From: Camarhynchus parvulus
Taxonomy: Eukaryota; Chordata; Aves; Passeriformes; Thraupidae
Direction of reading: 5' to 3'
Length of the DNA: 64,000 nt
Assembly: GCF_901933205.1 (NCBI RefSeq)
Contig: NC_044572.1
Location: 64,644,465-64,708,464, forward strand
Shown: in pieces, positions 12,701 through 25,900 of the stretch
Position numbering within the stretch: the stretch's first letter is position 1
How the letters are laid out: each line of letters opens with the position of its first letter
Notes under the pieces: model-generated
The model's database searches: none
Seen by the model: the letters and a program-made list of their open reading frames with translations, nothing else
What the model was told of the DNA's origin: nothing
Position numbers and translations under genes: made by a program

Positions 12701-15700
12701 TGAATTCAGGTGCACCTAAACTCAATGTCAGATGAAATTCCTCTGTGATAATCAAGTGAAATAATTGCTCTAAGGAGATAAAAACAAAGCCATTTAATAC
12801 AATGTGAGTAAAACTCCTTCTTTCTGCATTAACACAGCATTGATGATTTTGCAAAATCATCTGGGGTGTACATTTCAGGAAAATTCTATCTAACAAAGTT
12901 TTCAGGATTGTTTTTTGGAAAGAAAGTACCATTATGTTGGCTGGTATGAAATAGCATATCTTTAAAATAGATAAAATCATGTCTATTTAAACCAAGTGCA
13001 GATTTGCCATACAAACACTGATTTAAGCTTCTCAAGGTGTTTAGATAAAGGCTGGGTAGCCAGAATCACTGAAAGGGTGTGCTGCCCAAGAGGCTAATTT
13101 AGCAATCCTAATATTTTCTGAGACACAGAGACAATTGTTTAAATACTTTTTGGTTAGGGCATCACCAGCTGATGCATGGCCTGACACATCTGAGCAAGAG
13201 TGTCAGTTCAGCAGCTATTATGACTGGGCCTGGAAAACAAGACTGTGCTGGATCATAGGTTAGGTCACAGCTCCCATCAAGACCAAGGGCAACTGAGTAT
13301 CTTTTTCCAACAAGAACATTTTTCTGACCTACTCCGGGGTTTATAGTGAGTGGACACAAAGCAGCAGAAGCTCATTGTCCTCCATCCTGTCCTGTGAGGC
13401 GAGCAGTGGTACAGCCATCATGTTGTTATTTTAACAACCTTCAAAGTGTTAAAAGTAGTGAATATTTTTAAAGGAGAAAGAATCTGTGCTTTCAAGTCCA
13501 TGCATTGTTATTCTGCTGTCTTTATTCTATCTCTAACTCTGAATGTTTCTCCAAGCCAGGCTGCCACAGATATTATTTAAATTTGTCCTGCATAACCACA
13601 ACAACTCAACGCTTTCTGTTTCTGAATACAAAATTAAGTTAAAAACCACTGCTTTTATACATATATAGTTAATAAACAGAGAAAACCCAAAGACAGTTGG
13701 AGAAAAGAGGACACGTTTAAAGGCTCTTTCTTTACAAGCACAGCAGCAAACTGAAACATGGACGATCCAAAGCAGAAAAGCCAGCAGCATCAAGCAGTGC
13801 CACACCAGAGATCTGAAATCAGCATTCAGCTCTCGTAAAACAGAACAGAAGATACTGAGAGAGTCCTCTCCTGACTCTGAGTAATGGGGAGTGGTGACAA
13901 TGGGGTCCTGAAAGACAAATGGCTGTTGAAATGGCTTCTATTTTTTTTCAAGTTACTAATAACTTTTCTAAAATCCTCCACAAAATGTGGTTTTGTCCAG
14001 TGTCAGTACAACTTATGTGCATAAAATAGGACAATGCATACGATGGGAGGAGCGTCTGTCTAGTAAACACAGCTCATCTCTCCAAATGGATTCAATAACA
14101 AAGCATTTTTAACAGAACTTTGAGTAGTCAAATCAATCTTAAATAGGAGACTGGCACTGCAGGATGCTGAGAGCTCTCAACCTCCAACTACATCCATAGG
14201 GATGTCCAGAGCCTTGTTGGGTCAGGTCTCTGCTCCACCTGCATTTGGGGATCATTGAGGTGGATGCCAACAAAACCCTTAAGCATTTTGTGTGAGTCTG
14301 CACAAGAACATGCTGTGAGGTTAGCTCCTTAAATGCTTTGCACCTGACATTAAGACTAAGTTATGCTGCAATTTACAATTATTTCTCTTCCTGACTGTTT
14401 AAATCCGTGCTTTCTGGTTGCTGTAAATCCCTGCATTGCTTTGCAGTGCTCCTTGGCTTTGCTTGCTCTATTATTAGTGATAGACTTGTGCATTAAATCA
14501 GCTCAGACAGAAGGACTGCAGAGTTATTCTTACATTTACCCTGTGCCTGACTAGGGGCCAGCAGGTGTCACATCCAAGTACCCAGTAAAGCTGGTTACCC
14601 ACAGTTCAAAGTAAGGAATCACCTGCAGTCCACTATTTACTTGCACTTGTGCCATGATAAACGGTGTCCCAGTGGAGAAAAAAGGAATCCCATTTTGAGA
14701 GACATTGGAGCAAACACTGATTAAACCCTTTTTTCTTGCCCACATTTGATATTTTAGGGTAGGGTAGTTAGAATTACTGTTTTGCTGCTTCTTTTACTTG
14801 CATTACTCATTATGTTTTTCCTATACCCAGACAGAGCAATCTGGAAAGATTCATTTCTCTGAAACAGGTAGGTGACCGTCTACATATATAAAAACACTGA
14901 CGTATTTATGCTTTTGCAGACTGCAATATAAGGCAGCATTGTTATAATCACAGGAGAGTGAAACAATGGAATTCCATTAATTTTTAGCTGGGCAGAAAGG
15001 GGGTTACACTCCATATTGCCTTTAACCTGTTTTTACGAAACTGAAATCTGCAGTTGTATTGGCATTCAATAGCACAAAGGTAGGTAGAATAAAAGCTCTT
15101 GAAATTATTTTCCCCAATGTAAATTTTGGAGCTGGCTGAACAGCATGGAAAAGAAAAAAAAAGGTAAAAAAGAATATATAACAAAATCTAGAGTATTTGC
15201 CCACTAATGTACAATCTGTAATGTTCTTAACTTTTGTGAAAGCAGAAATGATCTAGTGAAAGAAATTATTACAGTAAACAGCACTAGAGCAATTTGAAAC
15301 TAACTTGGGTGAAATCAGTACCACAGCCTGGGAGCAGTGTGTACATTTATAAAAGCATGTGCCACACACGCTGGACTCACAAATGAGCATCTGTCACTTC
15401 TGGTGCTGAGCCACAGGGCTGAGCTTGGCCACACCAGCACTGTGGTCCCTCATGACATCTGTTCATCAGCAGACATCATCCCCTTCCAGCAAACACTGTC
15501 CTCTCTCCCACTCCTTCCCATCCCTCAAACACTGCACAGAGGGCAGGAGCACTGTTGCTCCCTGTTTGCATGGGGACTTGGAGCATTTGGCCACTTTCTA
15601 GGCCACCGCACTGTCCCTGGGGACATGAGGAAGCATCACCAAGGAGTCACAGCCACCAGCTTAGGGGGTGACCATATGACCACTGGATTCTTTCTGCTTT

Positions 15701-17404
15701 CCCCTGAGAAGCCTGGATACTGGGACATCACCTGAAATACCGACTACAAGTCCATTTTTCCTCACAAAAACTGAATACATTTGCATAGTTACTCCTAGGC
15801 CAGCAAATAACTATCCCATGTAGAGTGATGACTGCTCTGGCAGCTTGATAGGCAGAACCTGTTCCCTTTCTGATTATAATCCACCTCCATTTCTCCTGCC
15901 AAGCTGGGAAGGCATGTAAGCAGCTTGGATTTGGGTTGTTTTTTGATTGCAGATAGGTTATTTAAGGGTTAAATAGCCCTCCTTGGGCAGATCTGGTGTC
16001 AGGGGCAGGCAGTCCTAAAGTCAGAAATCACAGTCTAGCACTGCAGCTCCTGACTGCCTGCAGGGTGCTGCCCTGGCCCAAGAAATATTGCAAGCAGAGA
16101 GCAGAAGCCAATTTTTATTGCCAGCTTCTCTGGAAAGAAACTGCCTTAGAGGTGACAACACGGCTGTCTTCTGAACTTTGAGCAAAACTGACACATTTAG
16201 AGGATGAACACATGCGTGTCTAAGACAGCACCCTATGGCAATCCCCAGGCAAAGATTTCACCTATCCTGCATCATGAGCGCACACTCCTTTTGCCCTCAA
16301 ACTCAAGGTTAGACACGTGGAGAGGCTGGAGGATTGTGATCAATAACTTCAGAGATGCAGATCTCCTTCAGGACCCTTTGGAACATCTAAGAACACAAGG
16401 AGTGCAGAGGCCACTGGCTGCTCATCTGAAATCTCCCAGTGCTGGGCTCTGCCCCCAGAGTTACTGTCACACATCTTGTGTGACAGTAGCTTGTGCTTGA
16501 ACATGGCAGAGAAGCCAAGAGCTTTAAATGGCAGCTGTTTTTCTCCATGGAGCCCTTTCCTGTGGGGCATCCCACTGCTACAAGGGTCACCAGCTCAGAT
16601 GTGCTTTGCTGGGAGCCTCCCAAGTGATGGCAGAGGACCCCAGGATTGAATTACAAAATTAAGCATGCTGATTTTTTTACCAGAGAGTAGCTTCACTTTC
16701 CTGCCCCTACAACTTCTTTCACTTCTCATCTCTGTAGAAAGCTGTGTTCTGTCAGGCTGTACAAGCCCTTGACTTGCATTTTCCTGAAGAGTGGCCACAG
16801 CCACTAGATCATGTTCTCTGCAGGAGGAAATAAAATGTGCCACCATAGCAGTGGTGTGTGCTGGGCAGAGACTGCTCAGATGGGCTGAGCGGGAAAGAGC
16901 TCACACACAGACCTGCCAATGTGCTTTAAAAAAAGGCAAACACAATGGGAGACCCCTGTGCCACGTTCACCAGATGGTCTCACACCTGCCAGTATCTTCT
17001 GCTGGTCTCACTGGGGTAACCACAAGCTTTCTTTTCCTCCCCCATGCCATTGCATCTGCGGAAAAACAGCTGCCGCCTTACAAGACGTCCCCAGAACTCA
17101 GCCTCCTGCAAGGCTGTGGGCCTCATTGTAAGATTGTGACGGCTCCATGTGACAAAGGGCAGTGTCAGAGCAGGGCAGGATGTCTCAACAGGCATGGCAG
17201 TGAGTGTTTGCACAGATGTTCCATGCAGGGCATGATCCTCCACTCCTTGCTGCAGCGGGAGTGCAACAGGTCGGAGTCGGCCTCTCCGGCTCCCCACGCT
17301 GATACACGTGTTAAGTTCATTATCCTGTTTGCAGCTCTTTTTCAGGATAACTGAGATGTGAATGTTTGAGCTGCGTCAACAGCACACACTGTGAGACCTC
17401 CAAG
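9731..17404. other. Gene-free intergenic stretch
   Basis: No exon, RNA gene or repeat family is recognised. The longest frames (132 codons at 15337-15735; part of 187 codons at 16791-17354) lack recognisable domains. Overlapping frames of similar size occur on other strands or phases in the second region, as expected for chance openness in moderately GC-rich DNA. Confidence 0.5.
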
Positions 17405-17880
17405 GAAATTAGGGCCCCGAAATGATTGCAAATGGAAAGCCTCTTTTTGTTTTTGCCTTTTTAATTAGTAATCCAACCAACCATTTAATAGAGAGCAAAA
17501 TAATCACAGAGGGGTGAAGGCAAGGTATGTAAACTAGATTTCTGCTTGACTGGACCTGCTCTCTCAGGGTGCAATTGGTAACACTTGTCTGCATTAATAA
17601 ATCTGCGCCTACCTGAAACACATGGGAAAAGCTGGGGAAAAATGTCATTGTTGGCTTCTACAAAGATGTTTCTTATACTCCTATTTGCTTCCAATTGTTC
17701 CTCAAAGGCCAACTTCAATCCCACTAAAAAGCTAGGATTTTTACATTATTTTGAGAAAATTAAGAATATGTTTTCCAATGGATATTTCCACTCCTATTAC
17801 TGAGGTTTGAGATCCTAATTAAAAGCCATTAAATCTTGAGGAATAATTAGACTGTTTCTTGTTAGATGAGGTCTGTGCCA
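17405..17880. promoter_or_regulatory. Candidate homeodomain-rich non-coding element
   Basis: AT-rich block with several homeodomain-like cores: TTTAATTAG near 17460, CTAATTAAAA near 17815-17825 and ATAATTAGA near 17841. A POU-like TTGCAAAT lies near 17426. It has no coding signature. Calling it regulatory is inference from motif density only; conservation across birds would have to confirm it. Confidence 0.2.
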
Positions 17881-18498
17881 GTAGGGCTTCTTAGCTCCAT
17901 TTATTTACCAAAAAAAAAAAAGCTTTTACAAAACATCCAATCCTGAAAGATACTCTTACATCTGCATATCTGAGTTACATTCCCCATTATATTTTAGCCC
18001 ATACATTGAACCCTTGAGTCCTCCTTATTTTAAGAAACAGGCTTTTCAAATTTGTGCATCCATATCTAAAAATTTGCACTCTTCCTTTGCAGTGAATTTT
18101 TGTTCCGTGCTTTTTTCCCCCAAGCTAACCCAGCAGGAGGTATTCTTGCTGAATATTTCACCTGAATATCTAATCTGTGTCAGCTCCTTTGCAATGGCTT
18201 TTGTGGGTTTTTTTCCCAATTTTGCTTGTCAAGAGAGCTCATTGTTAGAAGGGATGTCTTGGGCTTTAGCTGCGTGTGGAGGGAGGGAGCTGGCATGTCC
18301 CTGGCGCTTCACCTCCTCGGTGTTAGCCAGCTGTTACCTGCTGCCAGATCCCAGCCTCCCCTGGCATGCTGGGCTGTGCTGGAGGAATCCCGGATTTCAC
18401 TTCATTGTCCCCTGCTGCCTCTCACACAGCAGCCACACACATCATTGCAGGGAGGTCTCCCAGCCATGGGCAGTGGCAGCTGTGGAAACGCGAGGCAG

Positions 18499-18590
18499 CT
18501 TCCCTACGTCCCGTGCTGGGTTCAGACCTTCCCTACATCCCGGGCTGGGTTCAGACCTTCCCTACACCCCGGGCTGAGTTCAGACCTTCT
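18499..18590. repeat. 29-bp tandem repeat, three copies
   Basis: Three head-to-tail 29-bp units at 18499-18527, 18528-18556 and 18557-18585 share the core CTTCCCTAC..CC and end in GCTGGGTTCAGAC or GCTGAGTTCAGAC. A partial fourth unit (CTTCT) follows. Copies differ at only a few positions, several of them at CpG sites. 29 is not a multiple of three, so the array would shift any reading frame through it. That argues against coding use. Confidence 0.9.
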
Positions 18591-19395
18591 CGTGTTCGAG
18601 CGTGACCTGCCACATGCAGCAGATCAGGCACCGGCTGCTTTCACTTCAGCCACTCCCACAGCCTCCGGCAGAGGCTTTCTTGCCTTTGTCTTCCCTCTTT
18701 CCCAGCGTTTAGGAAGGGAGAACATTCTACCCTGTCAGAGATGACACGTAGGAGGGTGAGATTCGGAGATGGTTGGCAGAGAATTACCACTTAGGCTAAT
18801 CTGGTGAAAGGCGTTTTTTAAAGCAACGAAGAAAAAAAGAGGGAGGATAAAGTACATTGCTTTATACTGTGGGGTGCATTTGGACAGAGATCTGTAAAGA
18901 GTCCCAATGTACAGGGTTGCTCCAGTTCACAAAATGAGAAAGCAAAGCTTCTCCCTTCCAGATTCATCATGAACTCCAGGAAGGAAAGATTGTAAATGCT
19001 GGACAAACGCTGGAAATAAAAACATAAATCTACCGCAGAGAGCGCGCTATTCAAACAGTGTTACTCACAGCCTGCATCCCTGAATAGCTCCACCGCTGCT
19101 ATTTATAACACCACCAGCACCCTTGGAGCTATGGAAAGTTCAAACACTACCGGGACAAGCATTTTCCCACCCGTGAGAACACAGAACCTGTTTGTGCCAC
19201 GGCAGTGACTCAGGAGCAGCTAGGGCTGCTCCATCCATCGCCTGTTTGCAGGGCAGTGGTGGGACACAGACCTTGTGTGCCCCAAGCTGCAGCTTTGTGA
19301 AACCCAACGGGTCGTATATGTTGCAGACCTGCAGAGCAGTTTTAGGCTAAGCACTGGAAAGTAACCAGTTTTCTTTTCAGGAGGTATTTAATTAA

Positions 19396-19396
<1 letters not shown>

Positions 19397-19430
<34 letters not shown>

Positions 19431-19516
19431 CCAAACAAACCAAAAAAAAAAAAAAAAAAAAAAAACAAAAAACAAAAACAAAAAAACCAAACCCAAAACA
19501 AACAAACAAACAAAAA
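19397..19516. repeat. A-rich low-complexity tract
   Basis: A run of 32 A (19397-19428), then a short C/A interruption, then 24 A (19442-19465), then CAAA/CAAAA-type repeats to 19516. No retroposon body or polyadenylation signal is obvious just upstream, so it may be an expanded simple repeat rather than a retroposon tail. Length is likely polymorphic and prone to sequencing error. Confidence 0.9.
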
Positions 19517-20757
19517 GATCACAGAAGAATGGAAGAATTTGTGAATAGAAACATGTCCAGAAAACTGTTTCTGTTGTCTGAGGCTCTGCTGTTGTATTTG
19601 CAAAAGGAACTTTTACAGGTTTGTCCCTTTCCCTAAGAAAAATTCAGGCTCCTTGCACCCTGAGGTCACATGTCCTTGAATTTTCCCAAACAAAGTAATG
19701 TCCTGTGGCTTTGCTAAGAATTTTTTCTGGCCAATTTTAAATTCACCATTTGACTTGCTCTAGTCAAGGGGTTTATATGCAAACTCTCATGCAAGTTTTA
19801 TCCTTTAGTAAGCCACAGTAACACCCTTGGGACTGGATGTATTCAATAAGGAAGCCTCCTTTGGTGTGAAGGGATACACAGTGACGTATGAAGTTTAGCT
19901 CTTCCAAAAATGTCTTCTCATTCTCTTCCTCTGAACTCTCAAATATGCCATTCACCTGAATGTGTCTAGAAGATATCTGATGCTTGAGGATGAGAGAGTT
20001 TATCTGGCTCAGTACCTTGACTGCTGTCTCTTGGAAGTTTCAGCTGTTGCAGAAAATTCAGAGAATGGTGGTGTACAACCATGACTTTTTTTTCCTTCTG
20101 GGACCCAAAGCCAGGATTTTGTTTGGTACATGGAGATTTTGTTTTAAACACATATTGCATCTAAGAGGAAATGAAATTTCTGCTCCAATCTTAATGTAAA
20201 ATTAAAATGTGTAATGTTTATTCCTTGAGAGCACCTTGACAGCATAGAACTTCCATCATCACGTTCCAGAGTAAATATATAGATATGCCTATCTGCCAGG
20301 GGCAGTGACTTAGAAAACTAATCTTCAACTGCAGAAACCACAGCCTCCAGCTCTCGCCCCTAGGGGCCAAATCCAGTAAAGAGAAAAAGGCAAATGTCAC
20401 ATTTCCCTGCCAGTGAAGTTTCTGACCACCCAGAAGGCTATTCAGCCCAGGGAGAAGCAAGCAGTTTTTTATGCAGCTTCTATCATATCTCCTTCCAACC
20501 CTATTTAGACACAAACCAGGCCTGTACAGGCAACAAACAGACTCTACAGGGGCTGTTATTCTGCATTTTAGAATCATGGTAAGAGGTCTCACAACACTGC
20601 CCATGGTGATAGGCCTTACAGAAACCCACCATAAGAGGCAATACTTGTCCTGAGGAGCACCAGAGCCTAGAGAGAGGAAAAGCTCATCTCAGTGGGGAAA
20701 TATGCCTGTGACGACCCAGCCCAGCAGCCAAAGAACAGAAGAGCAGACAGATCAGAC

Positions 20758-20870
20758 AGAGAATCACAGGATCATTCAGTTTCACAAACACCTTTAAGAT
20801 CATAGAGTCCAACCATAAGCCTGACACTGACAAGACCATCGGTAAACCATCTCCCATACCATCCTCATGT
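20758..20870 (-). mobile_element. CR1 LINE 3'-end fragment, reverse orientation
   Basis: The sequence reads like a CR1 3' end on the minus strand: 'agaatcacaggatcattcag', then 'cctttaagatcatagagtcc', 'aaccataagcctgacactg' and 'taaaccatctccc'. It is a short truncated copy, non-coding. Confidence 0.8.
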
Positions 20871-21340
20871 GCTTTTTACATTTTATCCTGGATCTAATTT
20901 TCTGTGACCATGTACAAACAGCACTGAGATGGACAGGGTAGGGACAAGGTAAAGCAGGCCTCTTCTCCTACACATTATGTGGGCTTTTATCTGATTTTCT
21001 AATCTAGACCTGGTTTAAAGCTTACCATCCTCAACACAAAGGACAGAAGCTCTCACCCTGGCAGAAAGGGGCACTTCAGCAGTATTGCTTCAACTTCCCT
21101 CTCCAAATCAGGCAGATTGGGGATTTTAACATGGGCTTTCCCCAGTGATTTCTGAACCACAAGGCTGCTGGCTACTCTGCTTAAAGATTCAGGATTTCCT
21201 GGTGGAGCTGCTCCACTTTGTGCCAAATAATTTCGTGTGAACAAATCTGGTTTGGTCACGCTCGTTAAGCTTTAAGGGAAATAGGACTAGGGAAGGGTTT
21301 TCATAAAGACAGTAATGATCTACATCACATCATGTCATGA

Positions 21341-21361
21341 GCGGAAGTTGCAAATTTCCGC
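21341..21361. promoter_or_regulatory. Candidate ETS-C/EBP composite palindrome
   Basis: GCGGAA (21341-21346) and TTCCGC (21356-21361) form an inverted repeat flanking TTGCAA (21348-21353). GGAA/TTCC are ETS cores and TTGCAA is a C/EBP-type half site. A CACGTCA-like CRE half site lies about 130 bp downstream (near 21484). Binding is inferred from motifs alone. Confidence 0.25.
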
Positions 21362-22951
21362 CACGCAGAAAGAAGGAACTGAAGTGGAAAGTGCAAACCC
21401 TGGACAACCCCTGTTGGTCCAACCACAGAGTGAAACAGAAACAAACACAACTGAAGGAGGAAGCAACGTGACCAGCAAAGTGTCACGTCAGCACTGCTCC
21501 TCTGGAAACCTCCTCGCCCAGGTCTGCCTGCCTGTGGGCGGGAGAAGACTGAATGAGGCAATGAGGAGAGAAAATGTCTCTTCACTCTGCTTGTCCTCAG
21601 CTCAGCAGGGTTTCTGAAAAATCCCTTGTGTGCTCTGGATGTGCACATCTATTGGCATCCATTGCCTTGCTCAAGGGAAACTCTCTCATATATTTGAGAT
21701 CTGAGTAAATTTCTCAGGGATGCAGAGCAAATTAGACAATATAGGGATGGCCTTGGCAAGGGGAAAATGCAGACATTTGAGAGCCACCCCCTCAGACACC
21801 CCAGTTCAACATAATCTGGCTTCTTAAAGATCTGTGTCTAGCAGTTGATTTCAAACTCCCAGGGAAGCTTTTCCTGTGGTTGGGACATTCACAAAGTGTC
21901 TCTCTCTCATGTGGGTGTTCCAGCAGTTAACACCATCTGCAATCATGTTGCAGACATTGCCTGTGCTGGAGCGTACTTTTTTTTTTTTTTTTTTAATGGA
22001 GACTCTAATTTTCATATGACTGATTGAATTTAGTGACATCTCAGACATTTCCTCCTCTGAAAAATGTGCCTAAAAATGACCAAAGGATTCAAACGTTGAG
22101 AGATTCAAGCCAGGCAGCCAAAGTGATTGCATAAGACTTGCTTCCTTAGAAAAGCCATGCTAGAAAACAATGAAATTCAAAGTAGCTACTTTTCTGTTCT
22201 CTTAATTCTCTAATTCTAACAAACTAGTCTGCTAGTAGGACTGGAAATTCTTCCATTCACAGAAGTCACATATCTGTATCTGTAAGGTCCTAGAGATTTG
22301 CTGAAATTTGTGGGTGCTCAATCCTCTACAGAGGTGTGGAAATCAACCCTGTGTTTAGCAAAATATTCCCTTGTTTGCCAGTGTCTTTTGATGAGAATAA
22401 GTAATGAAAATTCTGTTGAGTATTTTCACAGCCCAGTTGAAAAACAGATAAAAATCTGCAAAACTGAGCATACTTCTCTTCAAAATGCTCTCTTCTCAAG
22501 AAAAAAAAAATTAAAAAGCAAGAAAAATGTTGATTGATGGTGTTCATCAACCCATATAGCTGAGGGTGAGCAAAACCACCTCACTTACAGGCTGGCACTG
22601 TAAAAAGGAGGAAGATGACAGAGCAAGGGAAAGGACCATGCTCCACACTCACTGTATAAAATCCAGGGAAGCTGGACCTGCTTCCTCTGAAGAAGCTCAG
22701 AGAAATGCCACAGAAACACTTGGGAGAATGGCACTGCGTTGATTTCTCAGTGGATCAGCACTCCAGGATTGGACAGCCTGGCTGGGGTTTCCCACACCCC
22801 CTACAGCCTTACCACCCTCAGGGCCACCCTTCTGAGTCAGGTGAGATGCACATGTGCTGCAGGCACAAAGGACACAGCTGCAAGCCCAGAACAGACCAAG
22901 CTAGCAGATAATGCCAGCCTTTCTCCCTGGGGGCTGGGAACATAGACACTT

Positions 22952-22984
22952 GGGAGGAGGAGGAAGAAGAGGAGGAAGAGGAAG
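22952..22984. repeat. GGA/GAA purine microsatellite
   Basis: An uninterrupted purine tract of GGA and GAA triplets on the + strand. It is a simple repeat; the reverse-strand serine run it encodes is not evidence for a protein. Confidence 0.85.
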
Positions 22985-25900
22985 TTGGTGTCCGTGACAT
23001 CTCTCACACATATGGCAGAACCACAGCAGCTGAGAAGGCTCCCAAGCCAGGAAACAGGATTAGAGATAACTGAGAGTGGTTTCTCCTGTGTCCCAGGGGT
23101 CCATAAACCTTCACTTGGGTGAGTTTTCTGCCTGGGAGCATGCCTTGCCCCTTGACCAAACCTGGGCCAACAGCCCATCACTTACAACAGCACCCAGCTT
23201 TGTGTTGAGGAGCAACTTGTGGCTTGAAAAGTGACTTTGTCATCCTATATATAAATAACAGACACAGCACAAGCTGCATCATGTCTAACTGGAAGACAAT
23301 CATAGCTTCTCTGGATTTATTGTTGACTGTGAACACACTAACATGAAAATACTATTTTAAAAGTCTGAACGCAGTACATGTTTTCTCCGTCTGTGTTCTT
23401 AAATTGATAAAATACATCTGCTCTGAAGAGCCATTACAGCTTATCACAGAAACTTGGATCTAATTTATTGCCAGCAAAAAGCTTTCCCCAAGCCTCTTTC
23501 TTTTTCAGATGCTCTACCATAAAACATGATAATTCACTTTAAGAATGCATTCAAACACTGCTGAAAAGACAACTTGTCCTGAATAAAAGGTAGCATTCAG
23601 GGTGATGGTTAGGATAAAACATAGCCAAGATTGGAATTAAAAGCTTTAGTGATTTGGAATGCATCAAGTCTTGCCTAATAACCCTTATATAGCCAAAGTA
23701 GCCTACAGCCTGCTGAAAATCATCTCTCCTTAAATCAGCTTCCTTTTGAGTCCTCAAAATCGCCTGCCAGATGTTTGAGAAATCCAGATCCATTGTTTTC
23801 ACCCACGACACTCTCTTTACCCTTTTTTGTGGCTTTGTGAGTGCAGTCATCAAGCAAAACTTGTTGCTCCTCAGGTTTTAAAATCAAATTAAATCAAATC
23901 AAACAGAGGGTGTGCAGTGCCAAACATAATTGCTGACTGTGGCCATAGGCTGAAGACAGGCATGGTGATGAACAATCTGAGCCCTCCTCCTCTGCAGGGT
24001 CGAGCAGATACCACAGTACCTTCAGGGACAGTCAGGGGGAAGAGCTTACAGAAGGAGCCTGAAGGGTCAGTAGGGTCTGCATGAAGCAGTCCTGCTTGTG
24101 AGAGGTCCCTCTGCAGGAGAGGATGCTGCCACAGCCCACGGATGTCCCACAATTATCACCCAAATTCCTCCTCAGATTTTCATAACTTTGTCATGCATTC
24201 CACGCCAGCCCTTGGCTCTTGTGCTCTCCTTCCCCCTCTGGGTAACAGGGTGAGCACAGAGCAGGTACTGCGGAAAGGTGATGCAAACATGCCCCTGGCA
24301 TTCCCAAGCAGCACATGCTTCTGTAAGCAAACTGTGTCTCAGAAGCCATGCTCCTTTCACTCCTTCATCAAGGATGCCCTCCAGATCCAGCATGTTCCCA
24401 TAGTTGCTCTGCTGGATTTGGACAGAGAGAGCTGCAGTTGCCTGCTAGAGTTGGTGCTTGTTCACCTGCTCAGGTGTTCTCCTCGGGTCCTGTCTCAGTG
24501 CCCATGACATGACTGTAAAGGCACTGTGGGTGACACTATGGGGTAGAAATTTCTTCTCCCAAAGAGAAAGTGTAAGGCCAGATTTATCTTCTGGCACAAG
24601 GACAGATCCAGCTTTCTAGACAATCTCAGGGATTTCCAAGCAGCTGGCAGATTTTTTGCAGCCTTGTTTTAGACACCGTTCCCTGCTTGCATATGGAAAT
24701 GAACCGCTTTTCCCAGGAAACACGCGGTGCTGAAGCATTGGCCCACCAAACCCTAATCCTAATCCCAACCCTTTGTTGTTCCTGTCCAAAGCTCCCCTAC
24801 AGAAGGCCCAGTGGGTGGTGGGGCAGGGCAACCCACTGTGCATGAAACCACTGGGACTCACCTGGTGGCTGAGGAGATGCTGGGCAGAGTCACACCCCTG
24901 CTCCAAGATCTACTCTCTGAGCATTTAGCAACCTCCCTCCCCAGCACTCATCAGCTCAGCTAAGCAACCACGCTGCTCTGGCCACTCCAGGATCTCGTAG
25001 GGCAGCAATATTGGGCTTGGCCACACTTTTAAGTTTGTTTCCACTGCTGTTTTAGTTTCATTAAGCGCCCCCTAAAAGCTGCTGTTGGGGCACTGCTTTC
25101 TTAACTCACTGGAAACATGGAGTCAGTCCATTGCCCCTGCTCAGTGCCACTGGCAGACGCACTCCTGTGCAAGACTCTTTTGCTGACATTGGTGCTTTCC
25201 TGAGCATCACCAGCAGATCACAGCTGCACACAAGCCAGGAGGTGCAGAAGGCAAATGTCATGGATTAATATAGATGGAAAGAAGGAAAAAAACCCCAAAC
25301 CACCACATAGGTAACTCTGCTCCCTCAAAAGGATCAAGTTCACTGGCAGATTTAGAAGTTTGAAAGCTAACAATGCTCTTGCATTATTGCTTGAACAACT
25401 TGGCCAGATCTTCCTCCCTCTGAGCAGAACTCAGACTTTCCTGGAGACATCTCTGCAGCCATGGGTAAATCCTATTTTTTTGGCAGTACTTAAGCATTAC
25501 TGGGGATCTCTTTTCATGCACTCAGCTATCCATGTAAAAACACCATCAAGGTCTCCAGTGCCAAGCACGTAGCAAAAGCTGTGGACATCTACATTAGATG
25601 CTTTGGAAATGCCACCACGGAGTATGCTCCTCCAGATACTGACTCCAGCTATTTGCTTGCCATTAGAAAAGGGCCTGCTCAGTCCAACACCCACAAATCA
25701 AGAGTGTTGTGCAGTAATACAGCATTGTTCACTTTCTTTTCTCAAAGAAAAAAAAAAGAAATCAGATTTCATCGCTTCTTTATGTGTTACAGTTGTTTAA
25801 ATGAAAGACTTTGCTTCGAATTTTCCTACAGTCATTTTCTGTCTTATTTTTGTTATGCTTCCAAATAACATTCACTTGGGCATCCACTTGGGAAACACAA

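Noticed and set aside
14883..14895. TATATAAAA TATA-box-like sequence
   Set aside because: It is AT-rich background with no downstream exon or initiator context.
15337..15735. 132-codon open frame on + strand
   Set aside because: No domain, no neighbouring exon and no conservation evidence available.
16791..17354. 187-codon open frame on + strand
   Set aside because: No recognisable domain. Another + frame and a 105-codon minus frame overlap it, and there is no splice or promoter context. It looks like chance openness in a GC-richer block.
18014..18744. Overlapping 187- and 172-codon open frames on + strand
   Set aside because: Two phases are open across the same DNA, and both run through the 29-bp tandem repeat. 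No domain is recognised.
24748..24771. Telomere-like CCCTAA/CCTAA stretch
   Set aside because: Only about two degenerate units in 24 bp; too short for an interstitial telomeric repeat.
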